A stretch of 13,918 nt of DNA from Candidatus Parvarchaeota archaeon (GCA_003563585.1 PWUQ01000037.1:1-13918); one strand, 5' to 3'; positions 1 to 6,617 are shown, counted from the stretch's first letter. Numbers and translations are program-made. Notes: generated from the letters alone by a model not told the origin.

Positions 1-1
1 A

Positions 2-265
2 TTGGTAGATTATAGAGTAGATTATACTCATATAACTAAAAAACTTAAAAAATTAAAGAAAAAAGATAGAGTACAATTCGAAGCAGTCAGAAAAAAAATA
101 AAGCAAATATTAAAAAATCCTCATGTTTACAAGCCATTAAAAAATATATTAAAAGGAAGATATAGAGTACATATTGGACATTTTGTTTTACTTTTTGTGA
201 TACATGAAAAAGAAAGAGTTGTTGAATTCATAGAATATGAACACCATGATAAAATTTACAAGTAA
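2..265 (+). CDS. RelE/ParE-superfamily toxin-like protein at window edge
   Basis: 87 codons from a TTG at position 2; the true start may lie there or upstream of the window. The protein has the RelE layout: a short N-terminal strand, a Lys-rich helix (THITKKLKKLKKKD), a second helix (VRKKIKQILKNP), then the NPHVYKPLKNILKGRYRVHIG strand-turn region and a C-terminal strand ending HHDKIYK. Family members are ribosome-dependent mRNA interferases (RelE) or gyrase inhibitors (ParE), normally encoded beside an antitoxin. Here the usual GDYRVIY-like strand reads GHFVLLF, so the conserved Arg of that strand is absent, and activity cannot be assumed. The usual His/Arg-Lys-Asp-x-Tyr ending is present as HHDKIY. 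No antitoxin gene follows (proS converges from the other strand), so any partner would lie upstream, outside the window. The fold call is fairly safe; the mode of action is not. Confidence 0.72.
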   Translation: MVDYRVDYTHITKKLKKLKKKDRVQFEAVRKKIKQILKNPHVYKPLKNILKGRYRVHIGHFVLLFVIHEKERVVEFIEYEHHDKIYK

Positions 266-283
266 AAGACAAAATTTCTTTAT

Positions 284-289
284 AAAAAA
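284..289 (-). terminator. T6 tract after proS
   Basis: Six T residues on the minus strand directly follow the proS TAA stop. Archaeal RNA polymerase terminates at T-runs, so this is a plausible terminator. The tract is short in an AT-rich genome, hence the modest confidence. Confidence 0.35.
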
Positions 290-1723
290 TTAATATGATT
301 TTGCAAAATAAACATTATACTTTGCCGGTTTTTTACATATAGCGCATTCGCCTTTTGCGTTTATGTTATCGAGAGGCATTCCAGTTGTTTTTGCTCCGGT
401 TTCATCTTTAACTTTATTTTCGCATTCAACACATCCACACCATTTTACAAGAACTCTTCCTTGTTTCACAAATTTTTTAATTTCTTTGTAATCTTTTGCT
501 TCTTTTGTGTGTTCATCCAAAAATTTTTTGGATTTTTTGTAAAGATTTTCCTGAATGTTTTCAAGAAGATTTGGTGTTTTTTCTTTTAATTCTTTGATTT
601 TTGTTTTTTCTTTTTTTCCTGTGTCTCTTCGAACGACTACAACAGATTTTTCTTTTATGTCTTTGGGTCCGATTTCTATTCTCAATGGCACTCCTTTCAA
701 TTCCCATTCATTGAATTTCCATCCTGGTGTGTATTCATCTCTGTCGTCTAAATGAACTCTGAATTTGTTTAATTGTTTTGAAATTTCTTTTGCGTGTTTA
801 ATTACTTCTTTTTTATTTTCTTCTTTGTAAATTGGAACAATCACTATTTGAGTTGGCGCAATTTTCGGTGGTATTATTAACCCTTTGTCATCCCCGTGCA
901 TTGCAAACATTACTCCGAGCATTCTAGTGCTGAATCCCCAAGTATTTTGATAAACATATTTTTTTTCTGAATTTTTATCTAGAAATTTTATGTCATATGC
1001 TTTTGCAAATTTTTGTCCGTCAAAATGTGTATCTGGCCCCTGAATCATTTTTCCGTCAGGCATCATATACTCTAATGACTTGGAATAAACAGCTCCGGCG
1101 AATTTTTCTTTATCTGTCTTTAATGATTTAGTTCCTTCTAGTGCCATATATTCTTTTACAAATTTATAATAAATGTCCAGTATATCAGTGCATTCTTTTT
1201 CTGCTTCTTCTTTATTTGAAAAAACTGTGTGTCCTTCTTGCCATAAGAATTCTCTGCCTCTTAAAAATGGTCTTGGATGTCGAAATTCCCATCTGATAAT
1301 ATTGCACCATTGATTTAATTTTAATGGTAAATCTCTCCATGAATGAATCCACTTCGAATAAGAATCGTAGATTATTGTTTCGCTGGTTGGACGTATTGCA
1401 AGAGGTTCATCGAGTTCAGAATTTCCTCCTTTTGTAACCCACGCAACTTCTGGATTAAAACCTTCGACGTGTTCTTTTTCTTTATTAAACAAAGATTCGG
1501 GAATCAACAATGGAAAATAAGCATTCTTAACATTTAATTTTTTAAATTCTGAATTTAAAACTGATTTAACTTTTTCCCACATGGAATAACTATATGGTCT
1601 GTAAATTATACAACCACTTACCATTGAATAATCCGCAAGTTCTGATTTTTGAATTACTTCAGGATACCATTCACTAAAATTTTCTTTTTTTACAGTTAAT
1701 CCTTGTGTTTTCTTTTCTGTCAT
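290..1723 (-). CDS. proS: Prolyl-tRNA synthetase, archaeal/eukaryotic type
   Basis: 477 residues, the usual size for the short archaeal-type ProRS, a class II cytoplasmic enzyme that joins proline to tRNA-Pro. Visible landmarks: motif 1 region with PLLIPESLF (71-79), the Pro-site RPTSET (111-116), motif 2 as WEFRHPRPFLRGREFLWQE (about 145-163), motif 3 region with GVMFAMHGDDKGLIIPP, the anticodon-binding domain (VHLDDRDEYTPGWKFNEWELKG), and the C-terminal zinc domain with Cys429, 431, 434, 460 and 463, ending in the Tyr typical of the family. It lacks the bacterial editing insertion. The ATG at 1721-1723 sits 26 bp after a TATA-like box (centre about 1749), which fits a leaderless mRNA. The gene is convergent with the RelE-like gene and divergent from the 144-residue gene. 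Confidence 0.97.
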   Translation of the reverse strand: MTEKKTQGLTVKKENFSEWYPEVIQKSELADYSMVSGCIIYRPYSYSMWEKVKSVLNSEFKKLNVKNAYFPLLIPESLFNKEKEHVEGFNPEVAWVTKGGNSELDEPLAIRPTSETIIYDSYSKWIHSWRDLPLKLNQWCNIIRWEFRHPRPFLRGREFLWQEGHTVFSNKEEAEKECTDILDIYYKFVKEYMALEGTKSLKTDKEKFAGAVYSKSLEYMMPDGKMIQGPDTHFDGQKFAKAYDIKFLDKNSEKKYVYQNTWGFSTRMLGVMFAMHGDDKGLIIPPKIAPTQIVIVPIYKEENKKEVIKHAKEISKQLNKFRVHLDDRDEYTPGWKFNEWELKGVPLRIEIGPKDIKEKSVVVVRRDTGKKEKTKIKELKEKTPNLLENIQENLYKKSKKFLDEHTKEAKDYKEIKKFVKQGRVLVKWCGCVECENKVKDETGAKTTGMPLDNINAKGECAICKKPAKYNVYFAKSY

Positions 1724-1744
1724 GTATATCAGATAAATTTGATT

Positions 1745-1753
1745 TTTTATAAT
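1745..1753 (-). promoter_or_regulatory. TATA box of proS
   Basis: Read on the minus strand the sequence is GATTATAAAAAA-like, with its centre about 26 bp from the proS ATG. This is the spacing expected when transcription begins at or next to the start codon. Confidence 0.5.
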
Positions 1754-1787
1754 CTTTACTAGAAACGTTTTTCAGATTTAAAAAAAG

Positions 1788-1801
1788 AATATAAACATTA
1801 A
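1788..1801 (+). promoter_or_regulatory. TATA box of the 144-residue gene
   Basis: AATATAAACATTAA. The 13-base core ATATAAACATTAA recurs exactly at 2270-2282 before the next gene. The expected start of transcription is near 1819, just at the ribosome binding site. Confidence 0.6.
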
Positions 1802-1828
1802 AAAGTTTAAATTGTATGGTGATAAAAA

Positions 1829-2263
1829 ATGACTGAATATGACTGTCATAATTGCAATAATAATTATGATGAAAAAAACGAATTAACTTTTGAAGAAATG
1901 GATGCCATAGAAAGAGAGATTATTGCATTTGGGAGACGTCAAAAAGAAAATCGAGAAGTTTTATTTAATTTTACATATAAAAAAAATGAAGATATTTTTG
2001 AAAAAAATGTAGAACTTTCTGTCGTAGGAAATAAAAAAAGTGGTAAATGTATTGGCTATAAAATTGGAGAAAAAGATGTTAGTCTAATATATGTTGGTTT
2101 TAAAGAAGATGGATTTTGGAATATTTTTTATAATCCAAAATCAAAAGCAGAAGAATTGATAGATTATTTGAATTGCAACTCTTTTATGCTTAATGAATTA
2201 CCAAACAAACAAGAAATTTCTGAAATACTATTGGCTGGCTTCGAGAAGTATAAACAAAAATAG
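1829..2263 (+). CDS. Uncharacterised 144-residue protein with N-terminal CxxC
   Basis: I do not recognise a family. The N-terminus carries a CxxC (Cys6, Cys9: DCHNC) followed by an Asn-rich stretch and an acidic helix (FEEMDAIEREIIAFGRRQKE). A lone CxxC could be half a zinc site or redox-active, but no second pair is seen. The middle is rich in alternating polar and aromatic residues consistent with a beta sheet (VLFNFTYKK, VSLIYVGF, FWNIFYNP), and the C-terminus is helical (EISEILLAGFEKYKQK). There is no signal peptide or membrane segment. The start is set by GGTGAT at 1818-1823, five bases before the ATG; an ATG at 1816 hits a stop after five codons. It has its own TATA box at 1788-1801. 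Stop codon TAG. It precedes a second unrecognised gene with the same promoter sequence, so the two may be co-regulated. Confidence 0.8.
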   Translation: MTEYDCHNCNNNYDEKNELTFEEMDAIEREIIAFGRRQKENREVLFNFTYKKNEDIFEKNVELSVVGNKKSGKCIGYKIGEKDVSLIYVGFKEDGFWNIFYNPKSKAEELIDYLNCNSFMLNELPNKQEISEILLAGFEKYKQK

Positions 2264-2269
2264 AAATTC

Positions 2270-2282
2270 ATATAAACATTAA
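2270..2282 (+). promoter_or_regulatory. TATA box of the 123-residue gene
   Basis: ATATAAACATTAA, identical over 13 bases to the promoter at 1789-1801. Its centre is about 25-27 bp before the ATG at 2298, which predicts a leaderless transcript. Confidence 0.65.
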
Positions 2283-2297
2283 CTGATTTTATTACTC

Positions 2298-2669
2298 ATG
2301 AGAAAAGAAAATTTATTGCTCTATGAAGAATTCAAAAGTCGCGATGGAAAAAATATTAGAGTGTATAGAGCAGGAAAGGATAAAATAGGTTATACAGAAA
2401 ATGGCGGAGAAATGAAAATTACTGAATTTGATTGGGCTGATGATATTATTGAAAAAGATTGGGAAGTTGAATTTCTTGAAAAGCACGCTGAAAAAATTGA
2501 GAGATTTGAAAAAGGAAGTTTTTTGTATAAATTAGACGAAGAATCATATGTAGTTGAAAATGGAAAGCTTGTTGGGAAAATAGATTCAAAAAATATGGAT
2601 GATGATTATATTCCTTTTTCTGCAGCAGAGTTCACAAGAGACGTTAAGAAATTACGCGAATACAAATAA
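2298..2669 (+). CDS. Uncharacterised 123-residue acidic protein
   Basis: I do not recognise a family. It is a soluble, charged protein with no membrane segment or cysteine pair. The N-terminal half looks like short strands (NIRVYRAGKDKIGYTENGGEMKITEFDW); then comes an acidic helix (WEVEFLEKHAEKIERFEKG), two further strands (FLYKLDEESYVVENGKLVGKID), and a C-terminal helix (AAEFTRDVKKLREYK). The ATG at 2298 lies 25-27 bp after a TATA box with no Shine-Dalgarno, so the mRNA is probably leaderless. It follows the 144-residue gene by 34 bp but has its own promoter, and it precedes the MetRS gene. Codon use and base composition match its neighbours, so nothing points to recent transfer. Confidence 0.78.
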   Translation: MRKENLLLYEEFKSRDGKNIRVYRAGKDKIGYTENGGEMKITEFDWADDIIEKDWEVEFLEKHAEKIERFEKGSFLYKLDEESYVVENGKLVGKIDSKNMDDDYIPFSAAEFTRDVKKLREYK

Positions 2670-2710
2670 AAAACCTTAAGTATTTAATTCTATAATTTTT
2701 GATTAGTTTT

Positions 2711-2716
2711 GGTGAT
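2711..2716 (+). promoter_or_regulatory. Shine-Dalgarno that points to an AUA start for metG
   Basis: GGTGAT, the same six bases used five nucleotides before the ATG of the 144-residue gene. Here, five nucleotides downstream is ATA (2722-2724), in frame with MetRS. The first conventional-like start (TTG, 2734) is 17 bases away, too far for this site. Confidence 0.6.
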
Positions 2717-2721
2717 TTTCA

Positions 2722-4383
2722 ATAAAAAAAATTTTGATTTGTAGTGCTTGGCCTTATGGATATTCGATGCCACATTTAGGGAATTTAATGTCTTCTCTTT
2801 TATCAGGAGACGTCTTTTCAAGATATTATAAAATGAGGGAGTATGACACACTTTATGTTTCAGGAACAGATACGCATGGAACACGTGCTGAATTCGAAGC
2901 TGCTAAAAGAGGTATAGAAGTTAAATCACTTCTCGAAAAAAATCATAATTATTTAAAAAAATTAATTGAAAATTTTAATATCGAATTTGATAATTACACC
3001 CACACAGAATCTGAAAACCATAAAGATTTCGTGGAAGAAATTTATTTGCAAATGGAAAAAGCGGGAAACATAATAACAAAAAAAGAAGAGCGGGCTTTTT
3101 GTAATGATTGCAACGTTTTTCTCGCTGATGCATTTATAGAAGGAGTTTGTCCAAAGTGTGAATATTCGTATGCAAAAGGAAATCAGTGTGAAAAATGTGG
3201 AACTCTTTTGGAAGCTGAAGAGTTAAAAGACCCAAAATGCAAAATTTGCAACAAATCAAATATAAGTTTTAAAGAAACAAAACATTGGTTTTTGGATTTG
3301 GAAAAACTCCAACCTGAGATAAAAAAATTTGTGGATAGTAGAAAAGATGGATGGAGTAAAAACGTTCTAAATATGACAAATAATTTTTTAAGAGAGGGAT
3401 TAAAACCAAGAGCGGTTACAAGAGATTTGAAATGGGGCATACATGCACCATTCATGGGAGCGGAGGATAAAATAATTTATGTTTGGGCGGAAGCGGCGCT
3501 TGGATATGTTTCTGCGACTAAAGAATATTTCTTGGATAAAGACAATCCTGAAAAGTGGAAAGAATTCTGGTTTGGAGATAATGTAAAACAAATATATACT
3601 ATGGCAAAGGACAACATACCTTTTCATACTATCTTCTTTCCAGCTCAATTAATGGCTTCGGAACAAGGATATCATCTACCAGACATAGTGTCTGCAACAG
3701 AGTATTTGAATTGGATAGGTAATGAAAAGTTTTCAAAAAGCAGAAATGTTGGTATTTTTATGGATGATGCTTTGGAAATTCTTTCTGCACCATACTGGAG
3801 ATTCTATTTGTTATATGACAGACCAGAATCAAAAGATACTTCATTCTCATGGAAAGAACTCAATAAAACAATAAACATGGTCTTAATTGGAGATTTATGT
3901 AATTTTGTTAATAGGACACTTCAATTTTTAGATAAAAATTATAATTTGGAGATTCCTAAAGCAGAATTGGATGATGCGGACAAAGCGCTCATAGATAGAA
4001 TACATGTAACTGAATCTGTTGTTGCGGAGATACTTGAAGCAGGAAATATAAAAGATGCTATTGACATGATTATTAATCTTTGTAGAGAAGCTAACACATA
4101 TTTCCAACAGAGAGAACCTTGGAAAAATGATGAAAAAAAGGATGCGACAATTTATACTTCCATGCAACTAGTAAAAGCTTTTGCTGTTTTTATGCGCCCA
4201 TTTGTTCCATCTATATCCGAAAAGCTTTGGAAAATACTTAATATAGATAGGGAATTGATGTGGAGCGAACTTAAAGTTGGTATGGAGAAGGGACATAAAA
4301 TAAAAAATCCAGAAATTTTAATTGAGAGTATAGATATTGAAGAAATTGAGAAAAAATATATTTCACTCAAAAATAGGGATTAG
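2722..4383 (+). CDS. metG: Methionyl-tRNA synthetase, probable AUA start
   Basis: A class I enzyme charging initiator and elongator tRNA-Met. From 2722 it is 553 residues. The nucleotide-binding motif is PHLGN (17-21), the archaeal/eukaryotic form of HIGH, and the second signature is KFSKS (336-340). Between them lie four zinc-knuckle cysteine pairs (CNDC, CPKC, CEKC, CKIC), the arrangement of two-zinc MetRS enzymes. The helical anticodon-binding domain follows; there is no C-terminal Trbp111-like domain, which some archaea encode separately. Start choice: in this frame a stop lies at 2713, and no ATG, GTG or CTG occurs before ICSAWPYGYS. ATA at 2722 gives xKKILICSAWPY, matching the usual M-K-K-I-L-V-T-S-A start, and sits five bases after GGTGAT. 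A TTG at 2734 is the alternative (549 residues) and would remove part of the first strand of the fold. Confidence 0.95.
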   Translation: MKKILICSAWPYGYSMPHLGNLMSSLLSGDVFSRYYKMREYDTLYVSGTDTHGTRAEFEAAKRGIEVKSLLEKNHNYLKKLIENFNIEFDNYTHTESENHKDFVEEIYLQMEKAGNIITKKEERAFCNDCNVFLADAFIEGVCPKCEYSYAKGNQCEKCGTLLEAEELKDPKCKICNKSNISFKETKHWFLDLEKLQPEIKKFVDSRKDGWSKNVLNMTNNFLREGLKPRAVTRDLKWGIHAPFMGAEDKIIYVWAEAALGYVSATKEYFLDKDNPEKWKEFWFGDNVKQIYTMAKDNIPFHTIFFPAQLMASEQGYHLPDIVSATEYLNWIGNEKFSKSRNVGIFMDDALEILSAPYWRFYLLYDRPESKDTSFSWKELNKTINMVLIGDLCNFVNRTLQFLDKNYNLEIPKAELDDADKALIDRIHVTESVVAEILEAGNIKDAIDMIINLCREANTYFQQREPWKNDEKKDATIYTSMQLVKAFAVFMRPFVPSISEKLWKILNIDRELMWSELKVGMEKGHKIKNPEILIESIDIEEIEKKYISLKNRD

Positions 4384-4433
4384 AAGTATATACTGTAAAA
4401 CAAGTTTTGTTAAATCCATTTCGAAGTAGATGA

Positions 4434-4444
4434 GTGTATATAAA
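4434..4444 (+). promoter_or_regulatory. TATA box of the small 4487 unit
   Basis: GTGTATATAAAC, the same TATATAAAC form found before the wHTH gene (13360) and close to that of the two small genes at 1829 and 2298. It predicts transcription from about 4466. Confidence 0.6.
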
Positions 4445-4486
4445 CAAAGAGATTTTTCAAGTAACATAGCTTTGGCAGGTGGGAGA

Positions 4487-4582
4487 ATGGAGAAAGACGA
4501 AGTAGAAGAATTTGAAAATGTTGCATTTAGCAGACAATTTAGATTGGGGGAATTTTCTGAACAACAGGAAAATCCTCAATAG
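4487..4582 (+). CDS. Small acidic 31-residue protein
   Basis: The ORF encodes 31 residues, beginning MEKDEVEEFENVAFSR and ending QENPQ, strongly acidic at the N-terminus, with no cysteine or membrane segment and no family I recognise. What makes it credible is the complete expression context in about 160 bp: a strong TATA box (4434-4444), a purine-rich ribosome binding site (AGGTGGGAG, ending just before the ATG), the ORF, and a T6-C-T6 tract directly after the TAG. The Shine-Dalgarno to ATG spacing is short. The transcript would be about 125-130 nt, so it could also be a non-coding RNA in which the ORF is incidental. It lies between metG and the oppositely oriented tRNA-Ile gene. Confidence 0.5.
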   Translation: MEKDEVEEFENVAFSRQFRLGEFSEQQENPQ

Positions 4583-4595
4583 TTTTTTCTTTTTT
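4583..4595 (+). terminator. T6-C-T6 tract ending the small unit
   Basis: TTTTTTCTTTTTT immediately after the TAG of the 31-codon ORF; this is the strongest T-run on the plus strand near a gene end in the window and matches archaeal T-tract termination. Confidence 0.55.
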
Positions 4596-4627
4596 AGATT
4601 TTAAAATTTATTTAGAAATTAGAATTA

Positions 4628-4726
4628 TGGCCCAGGAGAGATTTGAACTCTCGACCTCACGCTTATCAGGCGTTTGAACATCCATTATCTTTTGGATTGC
4701 GCTCCACCAGACTAAGCTACCGGGCC
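4628..4726 (-). tRNA. tRNA-Ile(GAU) with a 25-nt intron in the anticodon stem
   Basis: On the minus strand a full cloverleaf can be drawn. The acceptor stem is GGCCCGG (4726-4720) with CTGGGCC (4635-4629, one G-U), discriminator A at 4628. Then comes TA at positions 8-9, a D-arm closed by GCT/AGC, the anticodon loop CTGATAA with GAT at 4667-4665, variable loop AGGTC, and the T-arm GAGAG-TTCAAAT-CTCTC. CCA is not encoded. Between the D-arm and the anticodon loop there are 25 extra bases. Removing 4673-4697 restores a perfect five-pair anticodon stem CACGC/GCGTG; removing 4674-4698 gives the same product. GAU reads the AUU and AUC isoleucine codons. The gene is divergent from metK, and their promoters share the 50-bp gap. 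Confidence 0.93.
4673..4697 (-). other. tRNA-Ile intron, non-canonical position 28/29
   Basis: The intron lies after tRNA position 28 (or 27), not at the canonical 37/38. It contains an inverted pair ATCCA/TGGAT around the loop AAAGATAA. The exon bases GCG (before) and CGC (after) can pair below it, giving only a relaxed bulge-helix-bulge-like shape. Removal would need the archaeal splicing endonuclease. The ends are uncertain by one base. Confidence 0.8.
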
Positions 4727-4748
4727 ATATTTGAAAAATAGTAATGTT

Positions 4749-4756
4749 TATTTAAA
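4749..4756 (+). promoter_or_regulatory. TATA box of metK
   Basis: TATTTAAA with its centre 26 bp before the metK ATG; no Shine-Dalgarno precedes the ATG, so a leaderless mRNA is expected. Confidence 0.5.
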
Positions 4757-4777
4757 AAGTTAACTTTTATTTAAAAC

Positions 4778-5914
4778 ATGAAAAGATTAATCACATCAGA
4801 GTCCGTAACTGAAGGACACCCGGATAAAATTTGTGATCAAATTTCTGATGCTATTTTGGATGAATTAATTAAACAAGACCCATATTCAAGAGTTGCCGTT
4901 GAAACTCTTGCAACACGTGGATTGATTATCGTAGCTGGCGAGGTAACCACAAAAGGTTATGTGGATGTTCAAAGAATGGCGAGAGATGTTGTAAAAAATG
5001 TTGGGTACTCTAATCCAAAATATGGTTTTGACTTTGATTCATGCGCAGTTTTAGTCGCTTTACATGAACAATCTCCAGATATAGCAAGAGGTGTTGTAAA
5101 AGAAGATTTGGGTGCGGGAGACCAAGGACTTGTTTATGGATACGCAACGAATGAAACAAAAGAGTTGATGCCTCTTCCTATAACGTTGGCACATAAATTG
5201 ACTATGAGGCTTGCAAAAGTAAGAAAAGAAAAAATACTTCTATGGGTTAGACCAGATGGAAAATCTCAGGTAACTGTTGAATATGAGGATGGACAGCCAA
5301 AAAGAGTTGATACTGTTGTTGTGTCTACCCAGCATGACCCTAACATTAAAAATAAGACAATAAAGGATAAAATTATCGAAAAAGTAATCCGCCCTGTTTG
5401 TGGTGATTTAGTAGATAAAAAAACAAAGTATTTCATAAACCCTACAGGAAGATTTGTTATAGGCGGCCCCCCAGGAGACACAGGTTTAACTGGTAGAAAA
5501 ATAATTGTTGATGCGTATGGTGGTGTAGGTTCTCATGGAGGAGGGGCTTTTTCGGGTAAAGACCCATCAAAGGTTGACCGTTCTGCATCTTATATGGCTA
5601 GATACATTGCAAAAAATGTGGTTGCTGCTGGTTTATCAGATAAGTTTGAAATACAGATTGCATATGCTATTGGTGTTTCAAAACCCGTTTCTGTGATGAT
5701 TGATACAAAAGGGACAAACAAAATTTCTGAAGAAAAAATTCTTGATTTAGTTAAAAATAATTTTGACATGTCTCCAATAGGTATAATAAAAACATTAAAT
5801 TTGAGAAATCCTGTTTATAAAAAAACTTCCGCGTATGGACATTTTGGAAGAAACATATTTTCATGGGAGAAAACGGATGTTGCTAAAAAATTAAAAAAGG
5901 ATGCGGGATTATAA
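4778..5914 (+). CDS. metK: S-adenosylmethionine synthetase, bacterial-type MetK
   Basis: Makes S-adenosylmethionine from methionine and ATP in the cytoplasm. 378 residues, close to the usual 380-390 for bacterial and eukaryotic MetK. Visible signatures: [20 protein letters not shown] (7-26), the flexible-loop region with [32 protein letters not shown], and the P-loop-like [19 protein letters not shown], followed by [12 protein letters not shown]. Most archaea instead carry a very divergent archaeal MAT (COG1812) of about 400 residues; this protein is clearly not that family, so acquisition from bacteria, perhaps old, is likely. Codon use is like its neighbours. The ATG has a TATA box 26 bp upstream. 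Its last six bases overlap the end of the convergent zinc-ribbon gene. The product is the methyl donor for the methyltransferase at 12278. Confidence 0.96.
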   Translation: MKRLITSESVTEGHPDKICDQISDAILDELIKQDPYSRVAVETLATRGLIIVAGEVTTKGYVDVQRMARDVVKNVGYSNPKYGFDFDSCAVLVALHEQSPDIARGVVKEDLGAGDQGLVYGYATNETKELMPLPITLAHKLTMRLAKVRKEKILLWVRPDGKSQVTVEYEDGQPKRVDTVVVSTQHDPNIKNKTIKDKIIEKVIRPVCGDLVDKKTKYFINPTGRFVIGGPPGDTGLTGRKIIVDAYGGVGSHGGGAFSGKDPSKVDRSASYMARYIAKNVVAAGLSDKFEIQIAYAIGVSKPVSVMIDTKGTNKISEEKILDLVKNNFDMSPIGIIKTLNLRNPVYKKTSAYGHFGRNIFSWEKTDVAKKLKKDAGL

Positions 5915-6052
5915 TCCTTGTTTTACTGAAAAATTTTTCCCACAGAAAAAACATTGAAGTCTTTTATTTCTTAAATTTTTTTTATTTCTAGGAATGAATT
6001 TTCTTTTTCTATTGCATTTGGGACATTTGAGTTCAAATGCCAATACCAACAT
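5909..6052 (-). CDS. Small zinc-ribbon protein (47 residues)
   Basis: A short minus-strand ORF with two cysteine knuckles: [12 protein letters not shown] (Cys10, Cys13) and [12 protein letters not shown] (Cys34, Cys37), 20 residues apart, joined by a very basic linker ([12 protein letters not shown]). This is a classic four-cysteine zinc-ribbon layout, suggesting nucleic-acid or rRNA binding; I cannot name the family. The ATG at 6050-6052 overlaps the last 20 bp of the membrane-protein gene in another frame and directly follows AAGAGGAG; a TTG at 6043, nine bases after the GGAG, is an alternative start that keeps all cysteines. The arrangement suggests translational coupling to the membrane-protein gene. 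Its TAA overlaps the end of metK by 6 bp. Without it, 5915-6032 would be an unexplained gap. Confidence 0.75.
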   Translation of the reverse strand: MLVLAFELKCPKCNRKRKFIPRNKKNLRNKRLQCFFCGKNFSVKQGL

Positions 6053-6563
6053 CTCCTCTTATCCCTGGTATGCTTATCAAACCAACATCACCAAGACAAT
6101 CAGATATGCCTCCAATTGCTCCTGTGTATGAAGTCCATATTATAGCAAGTATAATAATTGGAATTGCCAAATTTGCTATCATAATTATTGTACCAATAAC
6201 AGGTATTATCGCAAGTATTGATAGTATGTGGAGTATGAAAAGCACTACTGTTAGAATTAAAATTAAGTAAAGGCTTCCTGCTATTGGTGCTACTGCAGGT
6301 TCTATTGCAGCTCCAATCCAAGGCAATCTTGGTCCTAAAAATGCTCCAAGCGCACCAAAAAATTCTCCTATTATTATAGCAAAAACAATTAACACTAATC
6401 CTAATGGTGGACACGCCCCTGAAACTGCTGCCGCACCAAACGCAGCTCCAAATCCTATTCCTAATTTTATCAGAAGTCCAGGGATTCCTTTAAGCATACT
6501 CCCTAACATAAATTTAAGAAATATTATAGGTATAAGTGTAAATGCTGCGAAGAGCCAACTCAT
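6033..6563 (-). CDS. Multi-pass membrane protein, unknown function
   Basis: 176 residues, dominated by hydrophobic segments rich in Ile, Leu, Gly and Ala: about 3-20, 27-48, 52-77, 95-123 and 124-145, so four to six membrane spans. There is no recognised motif and few charged residues in the spans. A short soluble-looking tail, [22 protein letters not shown] from residue 155 in outline, has repeated GDVG and GI steps (GDVGLI, GDVGIG). Two cysteines (51, 156) are not paired in a motif. The ATG at 6561-6563 lies about 24 bp after a TATA-like run, so the mRNA is probably leaderless. It is divergent from valS and upstream of, and overlapping with, the zinc-ribbon gene, with which it likely forms an operon. 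I do not recognise the family. Confidence 0.82.
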   Translation of the reverse strand: MSWLFAAFTLIPIIFLKFMLGSMLKGIPGLLIKLGIGFGAAFGAAAVSGACPPLGLVLIVFAIIIGEFFGALGAFLGPRLPWIGAAIEPAVAPIAGSLYLILILTVVLFILHILSILAIIPVIGTIIMIANLAIPIIILAIIWTSYTGAIGGISDCLGDVGLISIPGIRGDVGIGI

Positions 6564-6576
6564 GAAAAAGATAATG

Positions 6577-6588
6577 TTTTATTTATTA
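6577..6588 (-). promoter_or_regulatory. TATA-like box of the membrane-protein gene
   Basis: On the minus strand TAATAAATAAAA, centred about 20-24 bp before the ATG. It is weaker than the TATATAAAC promoters elsewhere. Confidence 0.4.
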
Positions 6589-6609
6589 AAAACGTTACTA
6601 AAAGAAAAG

Positions 6610-6617
6610 TTATTTAA
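6610..6617 (+). promoter_or_regulatory. TATA box of valS
   Basis: TTATTTAA with its centre 27 bp before the ATG at 6641; this spacing also decides that ATG over the in-frame TTG at 6632. Confidence 0.5.

Noticed and set aside
2734..4383. MetRS starting at TTG 2734
   Set aside because: Kept only as an alternative: it is 17 bases from GGTGAT and trims the first strand of the nucleotide-binding fold, while ATA 2722 fits both.
4384..4433. Short imperfect hairpin AAAAC-AA-GTTTT as a metG terminator
   Set aside because: The stem is only five A-T-rich pairs with no following T-run; archaea do not rely on such hairpins.
6037..6270. Plus-strand ORF opposite the membrane-protein gene
   Set aside because: It is the reverse complement of a hydrophobic coding stretch; the minus-strand ORF is longer, has a promoter, and couples to the zinc-ribbon gene.
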